A stretch of 64,000 bases of DNA from JBGQOJ01 sp052119585 (GTDB lineage Bacteria; Pseudomonadota; Alphaproteobacteria; Rhodobacterales; Rhodobacteraceae): assembly GCF_052119585.1 (NCBI RefSeq), contig NZ_JBGQOJ010000007.1:1-64000 (forward strand). The letters are read 5' to 3'. The position numbers were made by a program, and so were the translations under genes. The notes under the pieces are model-generated. The model did not search any database. It was not told the origin of the DNA and saw nothing but the letters and a program-made list of their open reading frames with translations. Below are positions 40,508 to 48,672 of the stretch, in pieces; the stretch's first letter is position 1, and each line of letters begins with the position of its first letter.

Positions 40508-42325
40508 ATGAAATTTCCGACACCCGCATTCGACGCCAATACCTCTGGCGGCAAGGATCTTGGCAAGTTGCCCGACTGGGATCTGACAGATCTCTACACC
40601 TCGCAAGACGCCAAAGAGCTGAAGCGCGATCTTGACTGGCTCGAATCCGCCTGCGCCAAATTCGCCGGCGAATACGAAGGCCGGCTGGCCGGGCTGGACG
40701 CCGCCGCGATGCTGGACTGCGTCCTGCGCTACGAGAAAATCGACCTGATCGCAGGCCGCATCATGTCGTTCGCGGGCCTGCGCTATTACCAGAACACGAT
40801 GGACAGCGAACGCGCCAAATTCATGGCCGACATGCAGGACCGGATCACCAATTTCACCACGCCTTTGGTATTTTATACACTTGAAATCAACCGGATAGAC
40901 GACGATGCCCTGTCCGCCCTCTTTCAGGAAAATGCCGATCTGGCGCGGTATAAACCCGTCTTCGACCGCCTGCGCGCAATGAAGCCCTACCAGTTGTCGG
41001 ACGAGCTGGAAAAATTCCTGCACGACCAGTCCACCGTCGGCGCCGCCGCGTGGAACCGCCTGTTCGATGAAACGATTGCCGGACTGATGTTCACCATCGA
41101 CGGCGAAGAGGTGAACATCGAAACCGCCCTGAACCAGCTGACCGAACAGGACCGCTCAAAGCGCGAGGCGGCGTCCCGCGAACTGGCCCGCGTGTTCGGT
41201 GCCAACGTGCGCACCTTTGCCCGCATCCACAACACGCTGGCCAAGGAAAAGGAAATCGAGGACCGCTGGCGCGGCATGCCCACCCCGCAAACCGGCCGCC
41301 ACCTGTCCAACCACGTCGAACCCGAAGTGGTCGAGGCGCTGCGCAATGCGGTTGTCGCCGCCTATCCCAAACTCTCGCACCGCTATTACGCGCTAAAAGC
41401 CAAATGGCTGGGCCTGGACGAGATGGAGGTCTGGGACCGCAACGCGCCCCTTCCGCTCGATTCGCCCAAGCTGGTGGATTGGCAAACCGCAACGCAAACC
41501 GTGCTGGAGGCCTATGCCGATTTCTCGCCCAAAATGGCAGAAATCGCCGAACCCTTTTTCAAAAACGGCTGGATCGACGCGGGCGTCAAACCGGGCAAGG
41601 CACCCGGTGCCTTCGCCCACCCCACGGTGACCGATGTGCACCCCTACGTCATGCTGAACTACCTCGGCAAACCGCGCGACGTGATGACGCTGGCGCATGA
41701 ACTGGGCCACGGCGTGCATCAGGTGCTGGCCGCAGGGCAAGGCGAACTTTTGTCCTCGACGCCACTGACATTGGCCGAAACCGCGTCTGTCTTTGGCGAG
41801 ATGCTGACCTTCCGCAAACTGCTGTCCAACGCGAAAACCGACGCAGAGCGCAAAACCCTGCTGGCCGGCAAGGTCGAAGACATGATCAACACGGTCGTCC
41901 GCCAGATCGCGTTCTACGACTTCGAATGCAAACTCCACGCTGCCCGCCGCGACGGAGAACTGACACCCGATGACATCAACATCCTGTGGATGTCGGTTCA
42001 GGCACAATCCCTTGGCCCCGTCTTCAACTTCATGGACGGCTACGAGACCTTCTGGGCCTACATCCCGCATTTCGTCCACTCGCCGTTCTACGTTTATGCT
42101 TATGCCTTCGGCGACGGTCTCGTGAATGCGCTTTATGCGGTCTACGAAGAGGGTGGCGCGGACTTTCAGGACAAGTATTTCGAGATGCTCAAGGCAGGCG
42201 GCAGCAAGCACCACAAGGAGCTTCTGGCCCCCTTCGGCCTCGACGCCTCTGACCCGAAATTCTGGGACAAGGGCCTGTCGATGATCTCTGGCATGATCGA
42301 CGAGCTGGAAGCAATGGAGGGCTAA
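40508..42325 (+). CDS. pepF: M3 family oligoendopeptidase F
   Basis: The 605-residue zinc metallopeptidase has the HExxH motif in TLAHELGHGVHQVL, the downstream Glu in LAETASVFGEML, and the N-terminal PepF helical domain. PepF cleaves oligopeptides in the cytoplasm. It is a single-gene unit followed by a full copy of the dispersed element. Confidence 0.95.
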   Translation: MKFPTPAFDANTSGGKDLGKLPDWDLTDLYTSQDAKELKRDLDWLESACAKFAGEYEGRLAGLDAAAMLDCVLRYEKIDLIAGRIMSFAGLRYYQNTMDSERAKFMADMQDRITNFTTPLVFYTLEINRIDDDALSALFQENADLARYKPVFDRLRAMKPYQLSDELEKFLHDQSTVGAAAWNRLFDETIAGLMFTIDGEEVNIETALNQLTEQDRSKREAASRELARVFGANVRTFARIHNTLAKEKEIEDRWRGMPTPQTGRHLSNHVEPEVVEALRNAVVAAYPKLSHRYYALKAKWLGLDEMEVWDRNAPLPLDSPKLVDWQTATQTVLEAYADFSPKMAEIAEPFFKNGWIDAGVKPGKAPGAFAHPTVTDVHPYVMLNYLGKPRDVMTLAHELGHGVHQVLAAGQGELLSSTPLTLAETASVFGEMLTFRKLLSNAKTDAERKTLLAGKVEDMINTVVRQIAFYDFECKLHAARRDGELTPDDINILWMSVQAQSLGPVFNFMDGYETFWAYIPHFVHSPFYVYAYAFGDGLVNALYAVYEEGGADFQDKYFEMLKAGGSKHHKELLAPFGLDASDPKFWDKGLSMISGMIDELEAMEG

Positions 42326-42330
42326 CCCCC

Positions 42331-42406
42331 CTACTTTGTTCCAAAAATACTCACGGCGCGACGGGTCAACCGCCGCGCCGTTCGAGTATTTGGACCGAGA
42401 AGAACC
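42331..42406. repeat. Dispersed intergenic element, full hairpin copy
   Basis: TACTTTGTTCC and AAATACTC (42332-42352) on the left are mirrored by GAGTATTTGGACCGAGAAG on the right (42384-42402). Inside, ACGGCGCG (42353-42360) pairs with CGCGCCGT (42374-42381). This is the reverse orientation of the copy at 43443-43515. It lies between convergent pepF and the oxidoreductase and could act as a terminator in both directions. Confidence 0.75.
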
Positions 42407-42408
42407 AA

Positions 42409-43377
42409 TCAGGTCTCAGAGGCGAAAGCCATGTCGATCATCCGCTGCGTGCCTTGTACGAATTCAAGCGGGCACGGATAGGCCACGCCGGTGCGGACAG
42501 AGCGGCAGAAGGCCTCGACCTGAAGCGCATATTGGCGCGCCGCAGGAAAGCGTTCTGTGGTCACGGTCATTCCGTGGTGGGTTTCCACCTGTGCCCCGCC
42601 GAAGACCTGCGCGTTGAACGGTGCGGTCAGCCGGATCAGGCCCTTGTCGCCATGGAACACCATTTCCTGACGCCCCTCCAGCCGCATAGAGACATAGGCG
42701 GAATAGCTGAAACCGGGGAACTCTGCCGTGATCCGCGACAACACGTCCACGCCGTTCTCGCGCTCGATCCGGGCCGAAACCTCTGTCGGCTCCTGCCCGG
42801 TGACAAAGCGGGTCGCGCCAAAGACATAGACGCCGATGTCCGGCAAGGCACCACCGCCAAGGTCAGGCTTGTTGCGGATATTGGCGGTATCGGCGGCGTT
42901 GTTGTAGGTGAATACACCGTCCACATGGCGCAGCGTCCCGATCTCGCCCGCCTGAACCAGATCGCGCGCGCGCTGCCACTGCGGGTGGTGGACGATCATA
43001 TAGGCCTCTGCCGCCAGCAGCCCCGTGCGATCCCGCATGGCGATCAGCGCGTCGATCTCCGCGGCGTGCATCGCGATCGGCTTTTCACACAGCACATGTT
43101 TGCCCGCCTCCATCGCGCGGCGGGTCCATTCCACATGCAGCGCATTGGGCAGGGGAATATAAACCGCGTCGATCGTCGGATCGTCCAGCAGCTCCTGATA
43201 ACTGTCATGCACCTTCAGTCGCGGCTGAAACGCCTTGAACGGCGCCGCCTTTTCAGCCGAGGAGGTGGCAAGCGCGACCAGTTCCGCCCCCCGTGCCTCA
43301 TTGATGGCGGGGCCCATATGCTCAAGCGCGAATTTGGATGCCCCAAGGATGCCCCAGCGAACAGGTGAAGATGTCAT
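42409..43377 (-). CDS. Gfo/Idh/MocA family oxidoreductase
   Basis: The 322-residue protein has the N-terminal Rossmann start VRWGILGASKFALEHM, the family motif GKHVLCEKPIAMHAAE and the GGGALPDIGVYV segment of the C-terminal domain. Such enzymes oxidise or reduce sugars or related compounds with NAD(P). The ATG giving MTSSPVRW is used; 27 upstream residues lack similarity. The gene is bracketed by inverted copies of the dispersed element. Confidence 0.92.
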   Translation of the reverse strand: MTSSPVRWGILGASKFALEHMGPAINEARGAELVALATSSAEKAAPFKAFQPRLKVHDSYQELLDDPTIDAVYIPLPNALHVEWTRRAMEAGKHVLCEKPIAMHAAEIDALIAMRDRTGLLAAEAYMIVHHPQWQRARDLVQAGEIGTLRHVDGVFTYNNAADTANIRNKPDLGGGALPDIGVYVFGATRFVTGQEPTEVSARIERENGVDVLSRITAEFPGFSYSAYVSMRLEGRQEMVFHGDKGLIRLTAPFNAQVFGGAQVETHHGMTVTTERFPAARQYALQVEAFCRSVRTGVAYPCPLEFVQGTQRMIDMAFASET

Positions 43378-43442
43378 GAAAAAAAGCCTCCGGTGTTTCC
43401 ACCAAAGGCTAGCAGCAAGACCGGGACAGCGAAAGCCTGTGT

Positions 43443-43515
43443 GGTTCTTCTCGGTCAAATACTCACGGTGCCACGGTTTTCCCGTCGCGCCGTGAGTATT
43501 TAGAGAACAAAGTAA
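43443..43515. repeat. Dispersed intergenic element, full hairpin copy
   Basis: GGTTCTTCTCGGTCAAATAC continues to TCACGG on the left (43443-43468), mirrored by CCGTGAGTATTTAGAGAAC and AAAGTA on the right (43490-43513). It lies between the rpoH stop and the start of the oxidoreductase. Confidence 0.75.
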
Positions 43516-43517
43516 CC

Positions 43518-44414
43518 TTATGCCGTTTCCAGCATGCCCTTTTCTTTCGCCAATTCGCGCATGCGGGTCTGCAGCTTGTCAAAGGCACGGACCTCGATCT
43601 GGCGGATGCGTTCGCGGCTCACGCCATATTGCCCCGACAGATCCTCTAGCGTGACAACATCGTCCTGTAGACGACGTTGCACAAGGATGTCCTTTTCGCG
43701 GTCATTCAACACTTCCATCGATTTCGCCAATAGTTCGCGGCGGCTGTCCAGTTCGTCACGCTCGGCATAGTCGCCGGCCTGATCGGCGTCTTCGTCTTCC
43801 AGCCAGTCCTGCCATTGCATCGTGCCTTCGCCATCCGATCCGACCGTCGCATTCAACGAGGCGTCGCCACCGGACAGGCGGCGGTTCATCGAGATGACCT
43901 CTGCCTCTGTCACGCTAAGGTCATGGGCGATTTTGGCCACATGTTCAGGCCGCAGATCGCCCTCTTCCAGCGCGCCGATGCGGGATTTCGCCTTGCGCAG
44001 ATTGAAGAACAGCTTTTTCTGGGCGCTGGTTGTGCCCATTTTGACAAGGCTCCAGGACCGCAGGATATATTCCTGGATCGAGGCGCGGATCCACCACATC
44101 GCGTAGGTCGCAAGGCGGAAGCCCTTTTCAGGGTCGAACCGTTTGACCGCCTGCATCAGGCCCACATTCGCCTCGGATATCACCTCGGCCTGCGGCAGGC
44201 CGTAACCGCGATAGCCCATGGCGATCTTGGCCGCCAGTCGCAGGTGGGAGGTTACCATTTTATGCGCGGCCTCGGTGTCCTGGTCTTCGACCCAACGCTT
44301 TGCCAGCATATATTCCTGTTCAGGTTCCAGCAGGGGGAACTTGCGGATTTCCTGCATATAGCGGTTCAACCCCTGTTCGGGGGACGGCGCTGGAAGATTT
44401 GCGTAAGTTGCCAT
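43518..44414 (-). CDS. rpoH: RNA polymerase sigma factor RpoH (sigma-32)
   Basis: The 298-residue sigma factor directs transcription of heat-shock genes. Region 2 is visible (ISEANVGLMQAVKRFDP, ATYAMWWIRASIQEYIL), the RpoH box QKKLFFNLRKAKSR that is specific for sigma-32, and region 4.2 (LSGQYGVSRERIRQIEV). GAGGG lies seven bases before the ATG, and two hairpins lie further upstream in the leader. Confidence 0.96.
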   Translation of the reverse strand: MATYANLPAPSPEQGLNRYMQEIRKFPLLEPEQEYMLAKRWVEDQDTEAAHKMVTSHLRLAAKIAMGYRGYGLPQAEVISEANVGLMQAVKRFDPEKGFRLATYAMWWIRASIQEYILRSWSLVKMGTTSAQKKLFFNLRKAKSRIGALEEGDLRPEHVAKIAHDLSVTEAEVISMNRRLSGGDASLNATVGSDGEGTMQWQDWLEDEDADQAGDYAERDELDSRRELLAKSMEVLNDREKDILVQRRLQDDVVTLEDLSGQYGVSRERIRQIEVRAFDKLQTRMRELAKEKGMLETA

Positions 44415-44431
44415 TTTATTGCCCTCATTCT

Positions 44432-44487
44432 CCTCGATATTTCGAGGCTTAACATTACTTGGGTACTGGATCGCTTGGGTTCAAGCG
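44432..44487 (-). promoter_or_regulatory. Two hairpins in the rpoH leader
   Basis: CCTCGA (44432-44437) pairs with TCGAGG (44442-44447) across four bases, and CGCTTG (44472-44477) with CAAGCG (44482-44487) across four bases. The first ends six bases before the GAGGG ribosome site of rpoH. In many bacteria rpoH is controlled by mRNA structure, but here the ribosome site itself is not paired, so a thermometer role is only a possibility. Confidence 0.35.
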
Positions 44488-44581
44488 CATCACATACACA
44501 TAAGTCTTGAACGCAATATGAACCTGTTTCCGTCGCAATTCCAGAAATGTGACAGGCCATCACGGCGTTGTGCAGAGTGCG

Positions 44582-45613
44582 TCAGCCGCGCAGGGCGTCG
44601 ATGAGGGCCTGCATATCGGACGGCAATTCCGCCTCGAATCGCATATCCTCGCCGGTGACCGGATGCACGAACCCCAGCACGGCCGCATGCAGCGCCTGAC
44701 GGGGAAAGACGCGCGCGGCCTCCAGCCCTGCGGCAGACAGCGCCTTGGGCGACAGCTTGCGCTTGCCGCCATAGGTCTGGTCGCCGATCAGGCTGTGGCC
44801 GGCGTGGGCCATATGCACCCGGATCTGGTGAGTGCGACCGGTTTCCAGCCAGCATTCCATCAGTGTGGCCGCAACGGGGGCACCGTAGGTTTCGACCACA
44901 CGCGCCCGCGTGATCGCGTGACGCCCGCCCTGGAACAGCACCGCCTGCCGCTGGCGGTCGGTCTTGTGCCGCGCCAGTTGCGTTGTGATCCGCATGATGT
45001 TGCCGGTCTCGAAGCTGACCCCCTTAACACCGCGCAGGCGGGGGTCATAGGCGTCGGGCGCGCCATAGACGAGCGCCTGATAATAGCGTTCCACCGTGTG
45101 TTTCTCGAATTGTTTGGCAAGGCCGTGATGCGCCTTGTCGGACTTGGCGACCACCAGCAGGCCCGATGTGTCCTTGTCGATGCGGTGCACGATGCCGGGG
45201 CGTTTTTCGCCGCCAACGCCCGACAGCGTATCGCCGCAATGGTGCAGCAGGGCATTGACCAGCGTTCCGTTGTAAGAGCCGGGCGCGGGGTGCACGACCA
45301 TGCCAACGGGTTTGTTGATGACAATCAGGTCGTGATCCTCGTAGACCACGTCCAGCGGGATATCCTCGGCGCTTATATGGCTTTCCTCGGCCACGGGCAC
45401 CGTGATGGTGAACACATCGCCTTCGGCCACTTTGCCCTTGGGGTCGGAAATCACCTCTCCGGCGCGGGTGATTGCGCCCGCCTCCATCAGTTTTGCAAGG
45501 CGGGACCGGCTGAGTGACGCCTCTACTGGCACGTCGCGCGAAAGCGCCTTATCAAGGCGATCGGGGGGATCGGCACTGATCGTGACCTCGAGGGTCTGAA
45601 AGGCGTTAGACAT
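44582..45613 (-). CDS. rluD: 23S rRNA pseudouridine synthase RluD
   Basis: The 343-residue protein has an N-terminal S4 domain (LSRSRLAKLMEAGAI) and the RluA-type catalytic domain with Asp in PGIVHRIDKDTSGLLVV and the later LETGRTHQIRVHMAH. RluD modifies three uridines in helix 69 of 23S rRNA. The start ATG overlaps by two bases the start ATG of the divergent gene at 45612, because both read the palindrome CATG. Confidence 0.92.
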   Translation of the reverse strand: MSNAFQTLEVTISADPPDRLDKALSRDVPVEASLSRSRLAKLMEAGAITRAGEVISDPKGKVAEGDVFTITVPVAEESHISAEDIPLDVVYEDHDLIVINKPVGMVVHPAPGSYNGTLVNALLHHCGDTLSGVGGEKRPGIVHRIDKDTSGLLVVAKSDKAHHGLAKQFEKHTVERYYQALVYGAPDAYDPRLRGVKGVSFETGNIMRITTQLARHKTDRQRQAVLFQGGRHAITRARVVETYGAPVAATLMECWLETGRTHQIRVHMAHAGHSLIGDQTYGGKRKLSPKALSAAGLEAARVFPRQALHAAVLGFVHPVTGEDMRFEAELPSDMQALIDALRG

Positions 45614-45923
45614 GGACGATGCTCCGATACCGGTTGAAGAACCGGCCAACCTGAAATTTCTACGACGACTGGTGACGATCCTGACCGGCACCATGATTGC
45701 GGGCCTTGTAATCATCATTGGACTGATTGTCATCCGCTTCTCTGATGATCGAAAAACATCCGCCCCCGCCCTGCCCGACAGCATTGCCCTGCCGGATGGA
45801 TCGGTGCCCCACGCCTTTACCCAGGGCGGCGACTGGTATGCGGTGGTCACGGCATCGGATCAAATCCTGATCTACGACCGCAAGACCGGAGCCTTGCGCC
45901 AAACCATCCAGATTACGAAGTAA
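45612..45923 (+). CDS. Small single-pass membrane protein (DUF6476-like)
   Basis: The 103-residue protein has a cytoplasmic N-terminus, one membrane helix at about residues 21-42 (LVTILTGTMIAGLVIIIGL) and a C-terminal domain with LYDRKTGALRQTI-like features, suggesting a periplasmic beta structure. It resembles the DUF6476 family of Rhodobacteraceae. The function is unknown. It starts on top of the rluD start, on the opposite strand, and ends seven bases before tRNA-His. Confidence 0.75.
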   Translation: MDDAPIPVEEPANLKFLRRLVTILTGTMIAGLVIIIGLIVIRFSDDRKTSAPALPDSIALPDGSVPHAFTQGGDWYAVVTASDQILIYDRKTGALRQTIQITK

Positions 45924-45929
45924 GGGTGG

Positions 45930-46006
45930 TGGTACCACGTCCCCGGCTCGAACGGGGGACCTCTTGATCCACAATCAAGCGCTCTAACCTACTGAGCTAA
46001 CGCGGC
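45930..46006 (-). tRNA. tRNA-His (GTG)
   Basis: On the minus strand the acceptor GCCGCGT pairs with ACGTGGT (with two G-T pairs), followed by A73 and an encoded CCA. The anticodon loop has GTG (plus 45970-45972). No G-1 is encoded (the preceding base is T), and position 73 is A, not C. This is the known alphaproteobacterial form, which their HisRS recognises without G-1. Confidence 0.95.
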
Positions 46007-46240
46007 ACGAGGGCTGATTTAGCGCCCGCGCCGGATGATTGCAAGAGAAAGCGCAGAAGAACTTTGCGCATTTTCCCAAGTTTGTCCGCCCATGTCCCGA
46101 CCGAACCAATAAACCGGCGGCCTGGCCCGGGCGGAATGCCCTAAGCGCGGCGCCGGATCGACAGACCTGCCCCCTATCGCCCCCCTTGCAAGAACGCCTT
46201 TGCCGCGCTACGCCCGATCAAACGCAAAAGGAGTGACGCC

Positions 46241-46444
46241 ATGGGCATCGACAAACAAAGCGACATCGCGGCAAATCTTCAGATCGGGCCGACCGATCAG
46301 GGTATGGTGCGAATCTATGTCGAAGGCGACGGCGTGGATCTGCCGTTGGATTTCGACCCCGAAGAGGCCGACGAAATCGCGGAAGAGATCATGTCAGCGG
46401 CACGCGCTGCACGCGCGACGGCTAAGGGATCGAAAAAGCGTTGA
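46241..46444 (+). CDS. Small acidic protein, 67 aa (DUF6324-like)
   Basis: The 67-residue protein starts MGIDKQSDIAANLQIGP and has a strongly acidic centre (DFDPEEADEIAEEI) followed by a basic tail (KGSKKR). AAAAGGAG lies eight bases upstream of the ATG. The look fits a small family restricted to Rhodobacteraceae; I name DUF6324 tentatively. Its end overlaps the end of mmcB by 23 bases, tail to tail. Confidence 0.65.
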   Translation: MGIDKQSDIAANLQIGPTDQGMVRIYVEGDGVDLPLDFDPEEADEIAEEIMSAARAARATAKGSKKR

Positions 46445-46871
46445 ACAACGGATCGCGCGCCGCTTGCCACCGTAATGCGGCATGGCGTGCGAATTTTCGG
46501 GTCATGAGCTTGCGCCGCGCTGGCGACAGCTTTGCCTCGGGGCCCATGCGGATGATGTCCGCATCATAGGCGTCTGCGATGATCAGCCCGGTGTCATCCG
46601 GCAACAGGTCGGTCGGGAATGCGTCATTCACCGCCCAGAAATAACGGTCGCACCATTCCAGATAGTTTTGCCATTTGCGGTCGGTCTGAAAATCCGTGCG
46701 CGAGGATTTGCATTCGATCACCCATATTTCCCCCTTCGGACCCAATGCCATCACATCGACACGCAGGCCGGATGCAGGCACCAGTTCCTCGACCGTCACA
46801 AAATCATGCGACAGCAGGTGGCGGCAGACGCCGCGCGCCAAAAGCTGGCCGGGGGCAAGATCATTACTCAT
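46422..46871 (-). CDS. mmcB: MmcB family DNA repair protein
   Basis: The 149-residue protein is a PD-(D/E)XK nuclease-like protein of the MmcB family, known in alphaproteobacteria from the SOS/DNA damage response in Caulobacter. The core shows RVDVMALGPKGEIWVIECKS with Asp, Glu and Lys, and TDRKWQNYLEWCDRYFW. I start at MSNDLAPGQLL; a 70-residue extension upstream would run through the structured region and lacks similarity. Confidence 0.85.
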   Translation of the reverse strand: MSNDLAPGQLLARGVCRHLLSHDFVTVEELVPASGLRVDVMALGPKGEIWVIECKSSRTDFQTDRKWQNYLEWCDRYFWAVNDAFPTDLLPDDTGLIIADAYDADIIRMGPEAKLSPARRKLMTRKFARHAALRWQAARDPLFNAFSIP

Positions 46872-46924
46872 CCTTGAAGCATGAACAAAACGTAAACAAA
46901 TGACAAGTGAAAAGCTGTTCAACT

Positions 46925-47183
46925 GCCCCTTGCCAGCGACCGTGGTAAGGCCTACCTGTAAGGCGTGACGGGATCTGCCCGATGCGACACATGGAACAAA
47001 TTCCAGTGGCCTTAAGCAACTCCTAGGGAGCTGGCTCTGTGCGGATCTTGGTCCGCTTACCCGGCGCCCACCTGTACACACAGGTCCCCGGGAATTAGCA
47101 TTCCTACGGTTGGGTGGTCCCCCGTCACACTTTCCCCCTCATCAGACCTGAACCATCTGCCGCAAGGCCCTGCGTTACGGCAT
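46925..47183. ncRNA. Unassigned region with many hairpins, candidate structured RNA
   Basis: No protein gene is visible, but the bases can form GTGACGGG/CCCGTCAC (46965-46972 with 47121-47128) as a long-range closing stem. Inside it lie GGAA/TTCC (46993-47004), CTCC/GGAG (47020-47030), GCGGA/TCCGC (47041-47056), ACCTGT/ACAGGT (47070-47085) within CCCGG/CCGGG, and GGAAT/ATTCC (47091-47104). Outside the closing stem, GGTA/TACC and CCGCA/TGCGG-like pairs add more. The strand is not clear from sequence. It matches neither RNase P, SRP RNA, tmRNA nor a riboswitch that I know; a divergent 6S RNA cannot be excluded. Confidence 0.4.
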
Positions 47184-47215
47184 GAAAAAGGCCCCGCACC
47201 GGGGGCCTGTTTCCT
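47184..47215 (-). terminator. Rho-independent terminator of the 104-aa membrane protein gene
   Basis: On the minus strand GGCCCC pairs with GGGGCC over a five-base loop (plus 47190-47207), followed by five T. It lies 30 bases after the stop at 47243. On the plus strand the hairpin is followed by TGTTT, so it might also end a plus-strand RNA from the region before it. Confidence 0.75.
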
Positions 47216-47242
47216 GAAGTCAGGTATGTTTCTGGTTCGATA

Positions 47243-47557
47243 TCAGCGCCTTGATTGCCGGTCCTGCGTTTCGATCCGCACCGGAACCAGCGCGTGATGC
47301 ACCACCGGATCGCGGTGACCGCCGCTGCCGTCATCGCGGTGGGCCAATCCCATCACGGCAAAGGCAAACTGGACACCGGAAAACACGATGCCGTTGAACA
47401 CAACCATCATGACAACGGCCAGAACACCGATGTCGGACGTGGACACCAGATGCCACAGGTTGCCGATGTTCAGGTACAACAACCCCGCCACGAAGGCGGC
47501 GGCGATGCCGAACCCGATGGCGACATGGCGAATATAAAGGCGAATAAGTTCCGGCAT
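47243..47557 (-). CDS. Two-pass membrane protein, 104 aa
   Basis: The protein starts MPELIRLYIRHVAIGFGIAA and has two or three hydrophobic segments (about 9-30, 44-60 and 64-76), the last with the FSGVQFAFAVMGLA stretch, then a polar tail. I recognise no named family. It follows nusB on the same strand after 88 bases. Upstream frame extension of 38 residues is rejected as it lacks hydrophobic or family features. Confidence 0.7.
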   Translation of the reverse strand: MPELIRLYIRHVAIGFGIAAAFVAGLLYLNIGNLWHLVSTSDIGVLAVVMMVVFNGIVFSGVQFAFAVMGLAHRDDGSGGHRDPVVHHALVPVRIETQDRQSRR

Positions 47558-47645
47558 TGCAGGCCTCCCATAAGACTGTTCGGCTAGGATAGCCCTTTGG
47601 GCAGGCTTGCCAACCGGTCTTGGTGACGCAGGCGGAAAGACGCCC

Positions 47646-48125
47646 CTAGAACCCTTCGGGCCGCGCCTCATGCGCCATGTGATCCAGCACGGCGTTCACG
47701 AATTTGGACTCTTTGCCCTGCGGAAAGAACGCCTTGGCGATGTCCACATATTCAACGATCACAACCTTGGGCGGGGTGGACCCCGCCGTCAGCTCTGCGC
47801 CCGCCGCGCGAAACAAGGCGCGCAGGGTCGGGTCAATGCGGTCGATCGGCCATTTGGCCACAAGCGCGCGATCGGTCATCTGGTCGATCTTTGCCTGACG
47901 CTCGACCGCGCCTTCCAGCAGGGATTGAAACAGGCCGGTGTCGCCCTCTGCCATTTCCTCGCCGTCATAGATCGCGCCAAAGCGGTGATCCAGAAATTCC
48001 AGCCGGACCGAATCCAGGCTTTGGCTGGAGTGTTCCATCTGGAAAAGCGCCTGCACCGCGTAAAGCCGCGCGGCTGATTTCATCTGTCGTTTATTGGTGC
48101 CCGTTGGCTTGTCTGCGGTGGTCAT
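47646..48125 (-). CDS. nusB: Transcription antitermination factor NusB
   Basis: NusB works with S10 at boxA in rRNA antitermination. The 159-residue helical protein shows SAARLYAVQALFQME, the WPIDRIDPTLRALFRAA segment and PPKVVIVEYVDIAKAF. The gene overlaps ribH by four bases, a usual linkage to riboflavin genes. Confidence 0.94.
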   Translation of the reverse strand: MTTADKPTGTNKRQMKSAARLYAVQALFQMEHSSQSLDSVRLEFLDHRFGAIYDGEEMAEGDTGLFQSLLEGAVERQAKIDQMTDRALVAKWPIDRIDPTLRALFRAAGAELTAGSTPPKVVIVEYVDIAKAFFPQGKESKFVNAVLDHMAHEARPEGF

Positions 48126-48670
48126 GCGGTCTTTGGTCCATCCGTATCGCCGGCGATCTGGATGCTCTCGCCCATTGGCTTGAACCCCATCCCCTTTGTT
48201 TCAGCGCCCCATTTGCGCGAGAGTGCCACCAGATGCAAGGCCGCAGCGGCCGCACCGCCGCCTTTATTCTGGTCGGCAGGGTCCGCGCGGACCTCTGCCT
48301 GCGTGCGGTTCTCGACCGTCAGGATGCCGTTTCCGATGCAGCAGCCCTCCAGTCCCAGCAGTTGCAGCGCGCGGCTACTGTCATTGCAGACCGTATCGTA
48401 ATGCGTTGTCTCGCCCCGAATAACGCAGCCAAGGGCGACGAATCCGTCAAAGTTCGACTGGCCGCTGGCGATGCGGATCGCGGTCGGGATTTCCAGCGCA
48501 CCGGGCACCTGAACAACCTCGAATGTGCCGCCGACCTTTTCAATCTCGGCCACAGCCCCTGCGACCATATTATCGGCGATGTCCTTGTAATAGGGCGAAA
48601 CCACGATCAACAGCTTCACCGGTTTGGCGAATTCGGGCAGGGGCATGATGTAATGGGCAGGACCGGCCAT
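48122..48670 (-). CDS. ribH: 6,7-dimethyl-8-ribityllumazine synthase
   Basis: RibH condenses the pyrimidine and dihydroxybutanone phosphate to lumazine. The 182-residue protein shows VVQVPGALEIPTAI, ALGCVIRGETTHYD and GNGILTVENRTQA. It is longer than common family members by a C-terminal extension (KWGAETKGMGFKP). It lies between ribB and nusB, overlapping nusB. Confidence 0.95.
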   Translation of the reverse strand: MAGPAHYIMPLPEFAKPVKLLIVVSPYYKDIADNMVAGAVAEIEKVGGTFEVVQVPGALEIPTAIRIASGQSNFDGFVALGCVIRGETTHYDTVCNDSSRALQLLGLEGCCIGNGILTVENRTQAEVRADPADQNKGGGAAAAALHLVALSRKWGAETKGMGFKPMGESIQIAGDTDGPKTA

Positions 48671-48672
48671 CT

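Noticed and set aside
44415..44450. RNA thermometer hiding the rpoH ribosome site
   Set aside because: The GAGGG site used for the start lies outside the hairpin; only a possible secondary GAGG is paired. Kept as a weak regulatory note, not as a thermometer.
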